Positions 1 through 9,458 of a stretch of DNA of 51,673 bases are shown in pieces. The notes below the pieces were generated by a model, which was given only the letters and a program-made list of their open reading frames with translations, made no database searches and was not told the origin of the DNA. Source of the stretch: Solobacterium sp. (GTDB lineage Bacteria > Bacillota_I > Bacilli_A > Erysipelotrichales > Erysipelotrichaceae); assembly GCA_024680365.1 (NCBI GenBank), contig JAILCN010000073.1, positions 1 to 51,673 on the forward strand. Direction: 5' to 3'. Within the stretch, counting starts at the first letter, position 1, and every line of letters begins with the position of its first letter. The translations under genes and the position numbers were made by a program.

Positions 1-330
1 GTGTTCATCGATCAGCGGCAGCATGTACAGCAGGATCTCTTTCAGTTCTTCCCGCGTCATCAGCTCAGTTGACCACATGCTGTCGTCCGCAAGGTTATAG
101 ATCATGCCGCCGTTCATGCCGATAATAAAGTCAAATTCATAGTCCAGACCCCAGAGTGATCCCTGATGCTTCAGCTTGTCATCGATCTCTCTGCCGGTCG
201 CCAAGCCAAGCAGGACACCGTTTCTGTGCAGGATGTCGAATGCTTCCTTCACAGTCTCGTGCAGGTTCATGCCTTTGGCTGTCAGCGTCATATCAATATC
301 TGCCGCAAGCGCGTCAATTCTTTCAATCAT
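1..330 (-). CDS. HAD-superfamily (Cof-like) hydrolase, N-terminal part, truncated by window edge
   Basis: Reverse-complement reading from ATG at 330 gives MIERIDALAADIDMTLTAKGMNLHETVKEAFDILHRNGVLLGLATGRE..., i.e. HAD motif I (DIDMTLT) and 'TGR'. No stop before the window edge; not in the ORF track. Confidence 0.85.
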   Translation of the reverse strand, partial: MIERIDALAADIDMTLTAKGMNLHETVKEAFDILHRNGVLLGLATGREIDDKLKHQGSLWGLDYEFDFIIGMNGGMIYNLADDSMWSTELMTREELKEILLYMLPLIDEH

Positions 331-492
331 TTTCAAATACCTCTTTTCTGCCAAAAGTGATTATAGTCAGCAGACTGCTGTCTATGCAGAAGTATGCAGG
401 AAGTAAGAGGTTTTTGGAGAATCTCAATTGAAAACAGGATATGCGTCTAATACAATAGATATAAGAGAAAAGATTCAAGGAGGAATCACATC

Positions 493-1392
493 ATGAAATC
501 ATATATCGGTATCGACCTTGGCGGAACAAACGTCAGAGTTGCCAAGATCTCGGAAGACGGCGAGGTCCTCGCACAGGTCAAGGGACCTTCCTACGGCATG
601 GAAGGACCGGAAAAGGTCATGGCCAACATCAAGGCGCTGGTCCGCGAGATCCCTGACTGGCAGGAATGTGCAGGCATCGGCATCGGCGTTCCGGGCCCGG
701 TCGACACAGCAGCAGGCACAATGGTGCTGAGTACAAACCTGAAAGGCTTTGCCGGTTATCCGCTGGCAGAAGAAATGGCAAAAGAATTCGGCATGCCTGC
801 ATTCCTGGACAACGACGCCAATGTTGCCGGTCTGGCAGAAGCACTGGTCGGTGCCGGAAAAGGCAAGCGCTTTGTATTCTATACAACCATTTCAACAGGC
901 ATCGGCGGCGTTCTCGTCGTTGACGGCAAGACAGTTTCCGGCAAGCACGGATTCGGCGGCGAAGTCGCGAACATCATCATTGACCGCAACCGTGAGAAGG
1001 TCAACTACCTGAATGCCGGTGCAATCGAAAACGAAGCCAGCGGCACAGGTCTCAAGAGAAAGTATGAAGCCCGCAAGGGAGAAACGATCGAACATACAGG
1101 CGTTGTCTTCGACAGAGCAGAAGCCGGTGAAGAGCTCGCGAAAGAATGCAAGGCTGAATACGAAAAGGATCTCGGTCAGTACTTCGCGACGATCGCGTGC
1201 GTCTGCGATCCAGATGTCTTCGTCCTCGGCGGCGGCATGATGAAATCCGCAGACAAGTTCCTGCCGGGCGTCATCGAACAGTACAAGGCAATGTCCCACA
1301 CAGCAGTTCACGACACACCGTTTGTCCTGGCTGCTCTGGAAGAGCCTGGCATCATCGGCGCGGCAATGCTGCCGAAGAGCAACGGCATCTGA
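493..1392 (+). CDS. ROK family sugar kinase (glucokinase-like)
   Basis: N-term GIDLGGTNVRVAKI, GIGVPGPVD, FLDNDANVAGLAEALVGAGKG, STGIGGVLVVDG typical of ROK kinases; RBS AAGGAGG upstream. Confidence 0.9.
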   Translation: MKSYIGIDLGGTNVRVAKISEDGEVLAQVKGPSYGMEGPEKVMANIKALVREIPDWQECAGIGIGVPGPVDTAAGTMVLSTNLKGFAGYPLAEEMAKEFGMPAFLDNDANVAGLAEALVGAGKGKRFVFYTTISTGIGGVLVVDGKTVSGKHGFGGEVANIIIDRNREKVNYLNAGAIENEASGTGLKRKYEARKGETIEHTGVVFDRAEAGEELAKECKAEYEKDLGQYFATIACVCDPDVFVLGGGMMKSADKFLPGVIEQYKAMSHTAVHDTPFVLAALEEPGIIGAAMLPKSNGI

Positions 1393-1415
1393 GAACCATC
1401 AGAAATGCATGATAA

Positions 1416-1446
1416 GGAAACTGGTCTTCAGGATCAGTTTCTTTTT
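1416..1446 (+). terminator. Rho-independent terminator downstream of ROK kinase
   Basis: GAAACTG GTC-TTCAG-GAT CAGTTTC followed by TTTTT. Confidence 0.6.
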
Positions 1447-1504
1447 CTGTACAGCGGCGCATGCCGGCTGATACGATGAAAGAGAGATCAGGAGGAACCA
1501 TCAT

Positions 1505-2494
1505 ATGATCATTCCCGCACAGGCACATGTAGAAATTGATAAACTGTATCACAACCGTCATCACATTGAACTGACCATCGGCGTCCGCAGCCAGGGAAAG
1601 AGTGAAATGATCCGCTTCGGACCGGACCGTGCTGTCATTGAGGGAGAACCGCTTGTATATCCGGTCGGCTCCATCTGCAAACCATTCACTGCCTCGCTGC
1701 TGGCAAAATACATTTCCGAAGGACAGCTGGACCTTGACGCTCCCGTTTCAGAATATATTCAGGGACTGCCGGAACAGTATTATCCCAGCCTGCGCAGACT
1801 TGCGACCCATACATCCGGCTATACCACCCAGCCGTACAATCTGCTGACAATGATCCCGTTCTTTGTGAAAATGAACCAGGAAGGCGGACTGTTCCACACC
1901 AATCCGTTCCGCGGCTATCCGGATGAAGAAGGGATGATGAAGATCCTGCGGGAAACACATCTGAAAGACAAGACATACAAGTTCGTGTATTCCAATATCG
2001 GCATGGGCATCCTCGGCTACATTGCCGGCCAGGTCACCGGCAAAGGCTTCTGGGACGCGATGCAGGAGTATATCAGTGATGATCTGAAACTGAACAGCAC
2101 CTTCCTCGGCAACGTGGGTATGAAGGGCTATGACCGGAAGGAAAACCCGTGTTCCTGCTGGCAGTGGGAAAAGGAAGATGTCATCGCTCCGGCCGGCGCG
2201 CTCAACGCGACGATCGAAGACCTGCTTCTGTTCGGGGAAATGCAGACGGATGGATCCCGTCCGTATCTCGATCTCTGTCATGAAATACACGGTGAGATCG
2301 ATGAGCATTCTTACAGCGGTCTGGCATGGCGTCTGGACAAAAAAATGCCGATCTCATGGCATACCGGTTCCGCCGGCGCGTTCTCAGCCTGGCTGGGCGT
2401 CAACCGCAAGACTGGAACATCTGTCGCGGTCGGCATCAACTACGGACTCGTGAATGCGGAAGAGATCGGCTTCGCGATCCTGCGTAATATATAA
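1505..2494 (+). CDS. serine hydrolase, beta-lactamase/class C (PBP4*-like) family
   Basis: VGSICKPFTASLLAKYISEGQLDLDAPVSEYI (SxxK), YSNIGMGILGYI (YSN), HTGSAG (H-T-G): class C beta-lactamase family motifs. Confidence 0.85.
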   Translation: MIIPAQAHVEIDKLYHNRHHIELTIGVRSQGKSEMIRFGPDRAVIEGEPLVYPVGSICKPFTASLLAKYISEGQLDLDAPVSEYIQGLPEQYYPSLRRLATHTSGYTTQPYNLLTMIPFFVKMNQEGGLFHTNPFRGYPDEEGMMKILRETHLKDKTYKFVYSNIGMGILGYIAGQVTGKGFWDAMQEYISDDLKLNSTFLGNVGMKGYDRKENPCSCWQWEKEDVIAPAGALNATIEDLLLFGEMQTDGSRPYLDLCHEIHGEIDEHSYSGLAWRLDKKMPISWHTGSAGAFSAWLGVNRKTGTSVAVGINYGLVNAEEIGFAILRNI

Positions 2495-2501
2495 TGGTTC
2501 T

Positions 2502-3293
2502 ATGAAGAAAGAGATCATTATTGCTTCAGCCGCCGTCTTTGTGCTGGGCGGTCTGCAGTACCATATGGATATTACTGAATTATCCATTCCGTCTGAAAAA
2601 GTAACGAAGCCGGTCACGATCTGTGTGCTTTCTGATCTGCACTGCCGCAGATTCGGAAAAAAGCAGGAAAAGATCATGAAAGAAGTCCGCGAAAAGGATC
2701 CGGATCTGATCGTGATCCCCGGCGACCTGTTCGATGTGGACAGAGATTTTTCCATCAGTTTTGAACTGCTGGATCTGCTCAGAGGCAGAAATGTATTCTA
2801 TGTTTCCGGCAACCATGACCGCTATCTGAAGGAACTGCCGCAGCTGTATGAACAGATGGAAGAGATGGGCGTGTTCATACCGGAGGAGGATTCCTTTCAA
2901 TATGGTGAGATCGAGATCGCCGGTCTGAAGGATCTGGGCAGAAAGACATCCGTGAAAAGTGAAGAAGTGAACAGAAGGTTTCAGACAGACGGCTTCCGGC
3001 TGCTGCTGTCACACCGGCCGAATTATATCTCGCTGTATGAACAGCTGGACTGTGATCTGATCATCTGCGGCCATGCCCACGGCGGTCAGTTCCGCATTCC
3101 GTTTACCCATCAGGGCATCATCGCACCTCAGCAGGGACTGTTCCCGAAGTACACAGAAGGCCTGCATCAGACAGGAAAAGCGAAACTGTTCATTTCCCGC
3201 GGTCTGGCGTCCGGCGATCCGCACATTCCGCGTCTGTACAACAACCCTGAGATCGCTTTTCTGACCATCGTGCCGAAGGAGGAAAAAGAATGA
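2502..3293 (+). CDS. metallophosphoesterase
   Basis: VLSDLHCRRFG, VIPGDLFD, YVSGNHDRY, ICGHAHGGQFRIP: calcineurin-like phosphoesterase motifs. Start at ATG 2502 (MKKEII). Confidence 0.9.
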   Translation: MKKEIIIASAAVFVLGGLQYHMDITELSIPSEKVTKPVTICVLSDLHCRRFGKKQEKIMKEVREKDPDLIVIPGDLFDVDRDFSISFELLDLLRGRNVFYVSGNHDRYLKELPQLYEQMEEMGVFIPEEDSFQYGEIEIAGLKDLGRKTSVKSEEVNRRFQTDGFRLLLSHRPNYISLYEQLDCDLIICGHAHGGQFRIPFTHQGIIAPQQGLFPKYTEGLHQTGKAKLFISRGLASGDPHIPRLYNNPEIAFLTIVPKEEKE

Positions 3294-3712
3294 AGCTGCC
3301 GCCGGAAGAAAAAATACTGGAAGCGTATACCGCGATCGCGGATGAAAGAGTAACGATGCAGGAAGACCATGCGGAAGTGCTCTCTTCCGACCGTCAGAAG
3401 GCATACAAGGTGCGCTGGAACGGAACCACGTTCGCCTCCAGTGATCCTGCCACATACTGGCAGTCGTATCCCGGCTATCCGGTGATCGCCGTGCTGATCC
3501 TGCAGGGGAAGATCCCGGCCGATCCAAAGCTGATGGAACAGATGAAAGGGATCCCCTGGAAACAGCTCAATGATGCGCATAAGCGGAACTACAAAGCTGC
3601 CGCGGAAGAAGCGCTGGAGAAGATCGGCGCAAAAGAGGAGATCCTTGCCATGGCAGCGGATGGCAACCGGATCCTTGCCGGCATGGACCTGACACTAAAA
3701 CGAAAGATATGA
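3290..3712 (+). CDS. hypothetical protein (140 aa)
   Basis: ORF overlaps upstream gene by 4 nt (ATGA); no recognised domain. Confidence 0.7.
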   Translation: MKLPPEEKILEAYTAIADERVTMQEDHAEVLSSDRQKAYKVRWNGTTFASSDPATYWQSYPGYPVIAVLILQGKIPADPKLMEQMKGIPWKQLNDAHKRNYKAAAEEALEKIGAKEEILAMAADGNRILAGMDLTLKRKI

Positions 3713-3744
3713 AAAAAGCCGCAGACTTCAGATGTCTGTGGCTT
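3712..3744 (-). terminator. terminator of minus-strand alanine racemase gene
   Basis: 11-bp stem AAGCCGCAGAC/GTCTGTGGCTT; on the minus strand followed by T6. Confidence 0.7.
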
Positions 3745-4840
3745 CGCTTTTCAGAAGACGTGCGTTTTCTTCCGTCACCTGTTTTCCATGCCAGAGATAG
3801 GTGCGGGTCACGCGGCCGCTGATCAGACAGATGATCTCATACGGGATCGTATGCAGTTCGTCTGCCATTGTTTCAATGGAGATATGAGGACCGAAGATCT
3901 CTGCTGTGGTGCCGGCAGGAACTTCTTTTTCCAGACGGACCATGATCTGGTCCATGCAGACCCGGCCGGTGATCTCACACAGCTGGCCGTCGATCCAGAT
4001 CTTTCTGCCCTGGTTGGCGCGGATCAGACCGTCCGCGTAGCCGATCGGAAGAGTGGCGATGATCTCATCATCCTTTGCGGTATACGTTGCGCCGTAGCCG
4101 ATCGTTTCACCGGCTTTGACATGCTTGACCATCATGACCGTGGAATACAGTGAGATCGGATATGCCAGGCTTTTTTCATATGTGGAGATGCCGTAGAGGG
4201 AAATGCCCAGACGGCAGGCGTTGGAAACGGGATCTTTGAAGAAGACAGTCGCGTCACTGTTGTCGCAGTGGATCCACGGGAAGGGATAGTTCAGATACTC
4301 CACTGCCGAGCGGAACCGCTCATACTGACGGTCTGTCATTTCCAGGTCTGTATCCGCGCAGCAGAAGTGGGTGAAGATGCCTTCCATCACGCATCCTGCT
4401 TTCTGCAGCAGATCAAACGCCTGTTTCAGAGATTCATTGTCCTTGAAGCCGATCCGGTTCATGCCGGTATCAACTTTCATATGCACTTTCAGTCCGGCGC
4501 AGCCGCGGGCAGCAGCTGCCTCCGCCCACTGGGCAGAATAGCCGGCTGTGCTGATATTGTTTTCGATCAGTGTTGGAATGTCATCCGCGGATGTCATGCC
4601 GAGGATCAGGATGCCTCCCTCATAGCCTTCATTTCTGAGCATCAGCGCTTCATCAACAGAGGATACCGCGATCATGTCCGCGCCTGCTTCCAGAACGGCT
4701 TTTGCGACATGGCTGTCGCCGCAGCCGTAGGCATCCGCTTTCAGAACGGCAATGATGCGTTTGCCGCAGATCGCCTTGCATGTTCTGACATTTTCTGCGA
4801 CCTTGTCAAGGTCGACTTCCATCCATGTTGTTCTGTACAT
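3728..4840 (-). CDS. alr: alanine racemase
   Basis: MYRTTWMEVDLDKVAENVRTCK...IAVLKADAYGCG (PLP lysine motif), MKVDTGMNRIGF, GYGATY, LPIGYADG, GRVCMDQIMV. Confidence 0.95.
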   Translation of the reverse strand: MYRTTWMEVDLDKVAENVRTCKAICGKRIIAVLKADAYGCGDSHVAKAVLEAGADMIAVSSVDEALMLRNEGYEGGILILGMTSADDIPTLIENNISTAGYSAQWAEAAAARGCAGLKVHMKVDTGMNRIGFKDNESLKQAFDLLQKAGCVMEGIFTHFCCADTDLEMTDRQYERFRSAVEYLNYPFPWIHCDNSDATVFFKDPVSNACRLGISLYGISTYEKSLAYPISLYSTVMMVKHVKAGETIGYGATYTAKDDEIIATLPIGYADGLIRANQGRKIWIDGQLCEITGRVCMDQIMVRLEKEVPAGTTAEIFGPHISIETMADELHTIPYEIICLISGRVTRTYLWHGKQVTEENARLLKSEATDI

Positions 4841-4854
4841 TGCCTGTGTTCCTT

Positions 4855-5292
4855 TCAGAAAAGAATTGATTCGCTGTATCCGAACCAGATGCCTGCCGCC
4901 CGGAAGAGCAGAGAAAGCAGTGCGTTGATATTTGCGGACAGATAGATCCGCATCCAGTGAATGATGACAGACGGCCACAGCAGCGGACGCATCAGCATCT
5001 TCAAGCCCGGCATCAGACCGTACATGGAACAGGTATCGCCGATCAGGATCGCAAGCAGCGTCATCACTGCGCCGAGCACCGCAAAGCGCTTATGCACGCC
5101 GCGGCCTGTTTTCTTAACGACCTGGCCGATGCACCAGCCAATTCCTATATAAATAATGGACGCTTCGATCCTGAGAATGCTGTGCAGCATTCCGTACGCG
5201 ATCCCGAGGACGACAGCAGCTGCCAGCGAGCAGAGCAGCGCCTTCAGAAAACGCTGGTTGTTGTCCAGTGAACGTGAGTTCCAGATTTCCAT
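4855..5292 (-). CDS. hypothetical integral membrane protein
   Basis: MEIWNSRSLDNNQRFLKALLCSLAAAVVLGIAYG..., several hydrophobic segments; start ATG at 5292 with AAGGAG upstream. Confidence 0.65.
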   Translation of the reverse strand: MEIWNSRSLDNNQRFLKALLCSLAAAVVLGIAYGMLHSILRIEASIIYIGIGWCIGQVVKKTGRGVHKRFAVLGAVMTLLAILIGDTCSMYGLMPGLKMLMRPLLWPSVIIHWMRIYLSANINALLSLLFRAAGIWFGYSESILF

Positions 5293-5417
5293 TGGATCAT
5301 CTCCTTTACTACAAGTAACAATTGTAGCACAGATAAAAAACAATATGAATTCGTTGTTGACTGTCAAAAACGACTATGCTAATATATGAAAGCACTCGGA
5401 AAAAAAGAACCGGATGC

Positions 5418-5493
5418 GGAGGTTTAGCTCAGTTGGGAGAGCATCTGCCTTACAAGCAGAGGGTCAGCGGTTCGAGCCCGTTAACCTCCACCA
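5418..5493 (+). tRNA. tRNA-Val(TAC)
   Basis: Acceptor GGAGGTT/AACCTCC, anticodon loop CTTACAA, T-arm TTCGAGC, encoded CCA. Confidence 0.95.
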
Positions 5494-5500
5494 TAGACGT

Positions 5501-5576
5501 GCCGACTTAGCTCAATTGGCAGAGCAATTGATTTGTAATCAATAGGTTGTAGGTTCGATTCCTATAGTCGGCACCA
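5501..5576 (+). tRNA. tRNA-Thr(TGT)
   Basis: Acceptor GCCGACT/AGTCGGC, anticodon loop TTTGTAA, T-loop TTCGATT, encoded CCA. Confidence 0.95.
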
Positions 5577-5583
5577 TTTATTT

Positions 5584-5668
5584 GGAGACGTAGCGAAGTG
5601 GCTAAACGCGGCAGACTGTAAATCTGCTCCCTCCGGGTTCGGTGGTTCGAAACCACCCGTCTCCACCA
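5584..5668 (+). tRNA. tRNA-Tyr(GTA)
   Basis: Class II tRNA (long variable arm), anticodon loop CTGTAAA, acceptor GGAGACG/CGTCTCC, encoded CCA. Confidence 0.95.
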
Positions 5669-5716
5669 TCTTAAAAACGAGATGCTTCGGCATCTATATA
5701 TATTTAGGGCAGTGAT

Positions 5717-5792
5717 TGGGGCATAGCCAAGCGGTAAGGCAACAGACTTTGACTCTGTCATTTCGCTGGTTCGAATCCAGCTGCCCCAGCCA
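5717..5792 (+). tRNA. tRNA-Gln(TTG)
   Basis: Acceptor TGGGGCA/TGCCCCA, anticodon loop CTTTGAC, encoded CCA. Confidence 0.95.
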
Positions 5793-5800
5793 TTCTCTCT

Positions 5801-5876
5801 GTCTCGGTAGCTCAGGTGGCAGAGCAACTGACTTTTAATCAGTGGGTCGTGCGTTCGAGTCGCATCCGAGACACCA
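5801..5876 (+). tRNA. tRNA-Lys(TTT)
   Basis: Acceptor GTCTCGG/CCGAGAC, anticodon loop CTTTTAA, encoded CCA. Confidence 0.95.
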
Positions 5877-5886
5877 TTTCCTAAAT

Positions 5887-5957
5887 GCGCGTGTAGTTCA
5901 ATGGTAGAACGGCAGCCTTCCAAGCTGCATACGTGAGTTCGATTCTCATCACGCGCT
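5887..5957 (+). tRNA. tRNA-Gly(TCC), no encoded CCA
   Basis: Acceptor GCGCGTG/CACGCGC, anticodon loop CTTCCAA, discriminator T followed by CTC instead of CCA. Confidence 0.93.
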
Positions 5958-5961
5958 CTCA

Positions 5962-5986
5962 AAGCCTGCTTATGCAGGTTTTTTGT
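5962..5986 (+). terminator. terminator of the tRNA cluster
   Basis: GCCTGC TTAT GCAGGT followed by a T-rich run. Confidence 0.7.
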
Positions 5987-6004
5987 TTTTCTGTGATATT
6001 ATAA

Positions 6005-7493
<1,489 letters not shown>

Positions 7494-7495
<2 letters not shown>

Positions 7496-7518
7496 ACGGA
7501 GAGTTGAATCTCCGTTTT
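7494..7518 (+). terminator. Rho-independent terminator after GH1 gene
   Basis: AAACGGAGA GTTGAA TCTCCGTTT-T. Confidence 0.65.
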
Positions 7519-7574
7519 CTTATTCGGCAGGCCGGTGTTTTTCAGTATAATGAATGTAACTGAGAGTAAATGAT

Positions 7575-9458
7575 ATGGCAGAAGGATTTCTTCCCGTCTC
7601 GAAGCGGGACATGATTGAAAGAGGAATTGCACAGATGGATTTTGTCTACGTGTGCGGCGACGCGTATGTGGATCATTCATCGTTCGGCGCTGCGATCATC
7701 TGCCGGCTGCTGGAGGCGCACGGCTATACGGTCGGCATGATCGCCCAGCCGGACTGGCGGAAGGATGACAGCATCAATGTGTTCGGAGAACCGAGACTTG
7801 CTTTTCTGGTGTCTTCCGGAAACATGGATTCCATGGTCAACCACTACACCGTCGCGAAAAAAAGAAGACAGTTTGACGCCTACAGTCCGGGCGGCGTGAT
7901 CGGAAAGCGTCCGGATTACGCGGTCACTGTCTACTGCAACCTGATCCGCAGGACATATAAGAAAACACCGATCATCATCGGCGGCATCGAGGCAAGTCTG
8001 CGCCGGCTCGGCCATTATGACTACTGGTCTGACAAGGTCAGAAGGTCGGTGCTTCTCGATTCCGGTGCGGATCTGATCTCCTACGGAATGGGCGAGATCA
8101 GCATTCCCGAGATCGCGGATGCCCTTGCCAGCGGTCTGGATGTGAAAGACATTACGTTCATCAACGGAACGGTGTATAAGACACGGGATGAAGAAAGTAT
8201 TTTTGAAGGTGTCAGACTGCCGGACTTTGAAGCCATCCGCGATGACAAAAAGAAATACGCAGAGAGTTTCCGGATCCAGTATCAGAATACGGATCCCTTT
8301 ACGGCAAAGCGTCTGTATGAATGCTATGACGGAAAAATGTTCGTCGTACAGAATCCGCCGGCCCGGCCGCTGACCGTTTATGAGATGGACGCGGTCTACC
8401 GCATGCCGTTCATGCGCGCCTATCATCCGATGTATGAAAAAGCCGGCGGCATTCCTGCCCTGGGCGAGATCAAATACTCGCTGACCTCCAACCGCGGCTG
8501 TTTCGGCGAATGCAATTTCTGTGCCCTGACCTTCCACCAGGGCAGGATCGTGCAGGTGAGAAGCCACGAATCGATCATAGAGGAAGCGAAGATCTTTACG
8601 AAGGAAAAAGGCTTCAAGGGATATATTCATGACGTCGGCGGTCCGACTGCCCAGTTCCGGCGGCCGGCCTGTGACAAGCAGCTTACGCACGGCGCCTGCA
8701 CGCATCGCAAGTGCCTGTATCCGAAGCCCTGTCCCAATCTGAAAGTCGATCATAGCGACTATCTGGAGCTGCTGCGGAAACTGCGGGCGCTGCCGAAGGT
8801 GAAGAAGGTTTTTGTGCGCTCCGGCATCCGCTTTGACTATCTGCTTGCGGACAGTGATCAGACCTTCCTGAAAGAGCTGTGCCAGTATCATATCAGCGGC
8901 CAGCTGCGGGTCGCTCCCGAGCATATTTCCGACAACGTGCTTTCGAAGATGGGCAAACCCGGCGTTGCCGTTTACAACCGGTTCATCAAGCGGTTCGATC
9001 AGGTGAACAAGGAGATCGGAAAAGAGCAGTATGCGATCCCGTATCTGATGTCTTCTCATCCGGGAAGCACGCTGAAAGATGCGATCGCACTTGCGGAATA
9101 TCTCCATGAACACCGTCTGAATCCGGAACAGGTACAGGATTTCTATCCGACGCCGTCCACGATCTCCACGTGCATGTATTACACCGGTCTGGATCCGGAG
9201 ACGATGAAGCCGGTCTATGTTGCCCGCAATCCGCATGAAAAGGCAATGCAGAGAGCACTGATCCAGTACCGCAGTCCTTCCAACTATGATCTGGTAAAAG
9301 AAGCGCTGGAGAAGGAACACAGACAGGATCTGATCGGTTTCGGACCGAAGTGTCTGATCCCGCCGCGCAAAATGGGACCGAGGAACGACAAGGAACGAAG
9401 ACCGGAAAACAAAGACCGGAAAAACAATAAAGGAAAAACAGGCAGACGCAGAGTATGA
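7575..9458 (+). CDS. YgiQ family radical SAM protein (UPF0313)
   Basis: SNRGCFGECNFCALTFHQGR (CxxxCxxC radical SAM motif), CTHRKCLYPKPCPNLKVDH, QDFYPTPSTISTCMYYTGLDP. Confidence 0.93.
   Translation: MAEGFLPVSKRDMIERGIAQMDFVYVCGDAYVDHSSFGAAIICRLLEAHGYTVGMIAQPDWRKDDSINVFGEPRLAFLVSSGNMDSMVNHYTVAKKRRQFDAYSPGGVIGKRPDYAVTVYCNLIRRTYKKTPIIIGGIEASLRRLGHYDYWSDKVRRSVLLDSGADLISYGMGEISIPEIADALASGLDVKDITFINGTVYKTRDEESIFEGVRLPDFEAIRDDKKKYAESFRIQYQNTDPFTAKRLYECYDGKMFVVQNPPARPLTVYEMDAVYRMPFMRAYHPMYEKAGGIPALGEIKYSLTSNRGCFGECNFCALTFHQGRIVQVRSHESIIEEAKIFTKEKGFKGYIHDVGGPTAQFRRPACDKQLTHGACTHRKCLYPKPCPNLKVDHSDYLELLRKLRALPKVKKVFVRSGIRFDYLLADSDQTFLKELCQYHISGQLRVAPEHISDNVLSKMGKPGVAVYNRFIKRFDQVNKEIGKEQYAIPYLMSSHPGSTLKDAIALAEYLHEHRLNPEQVQDFYPTPSTISTCMYYTGLDPETMKPVYVARNPHEKAMQRALIQYRSPSNYDLVKEALEKEHRQDLIGFGPKCLIPPRKMGPRNDKERRPENKDRKNNKGKTGRRRV

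Noticed and set aside
5507-5962. 151-aa minus-strand ORF (MRARDENRTHVCSLEGCRSTIELHAH...)
   Set aside because: It is antisense to the tRNA cluster; 'DATRTHDPLIKSQLLCHLSYR'-type peptides are a classic artefact of translating tRNA genes backwards.
7677-9320. 547-aa minus-strand ORF
   Set aside because: Lies entirely antisense to the ygiQ-like gene, whose plus-strand product has clear radical SAM motifs. Low-complexity His/Arg/Ile composition is typical of shadow ORFs.
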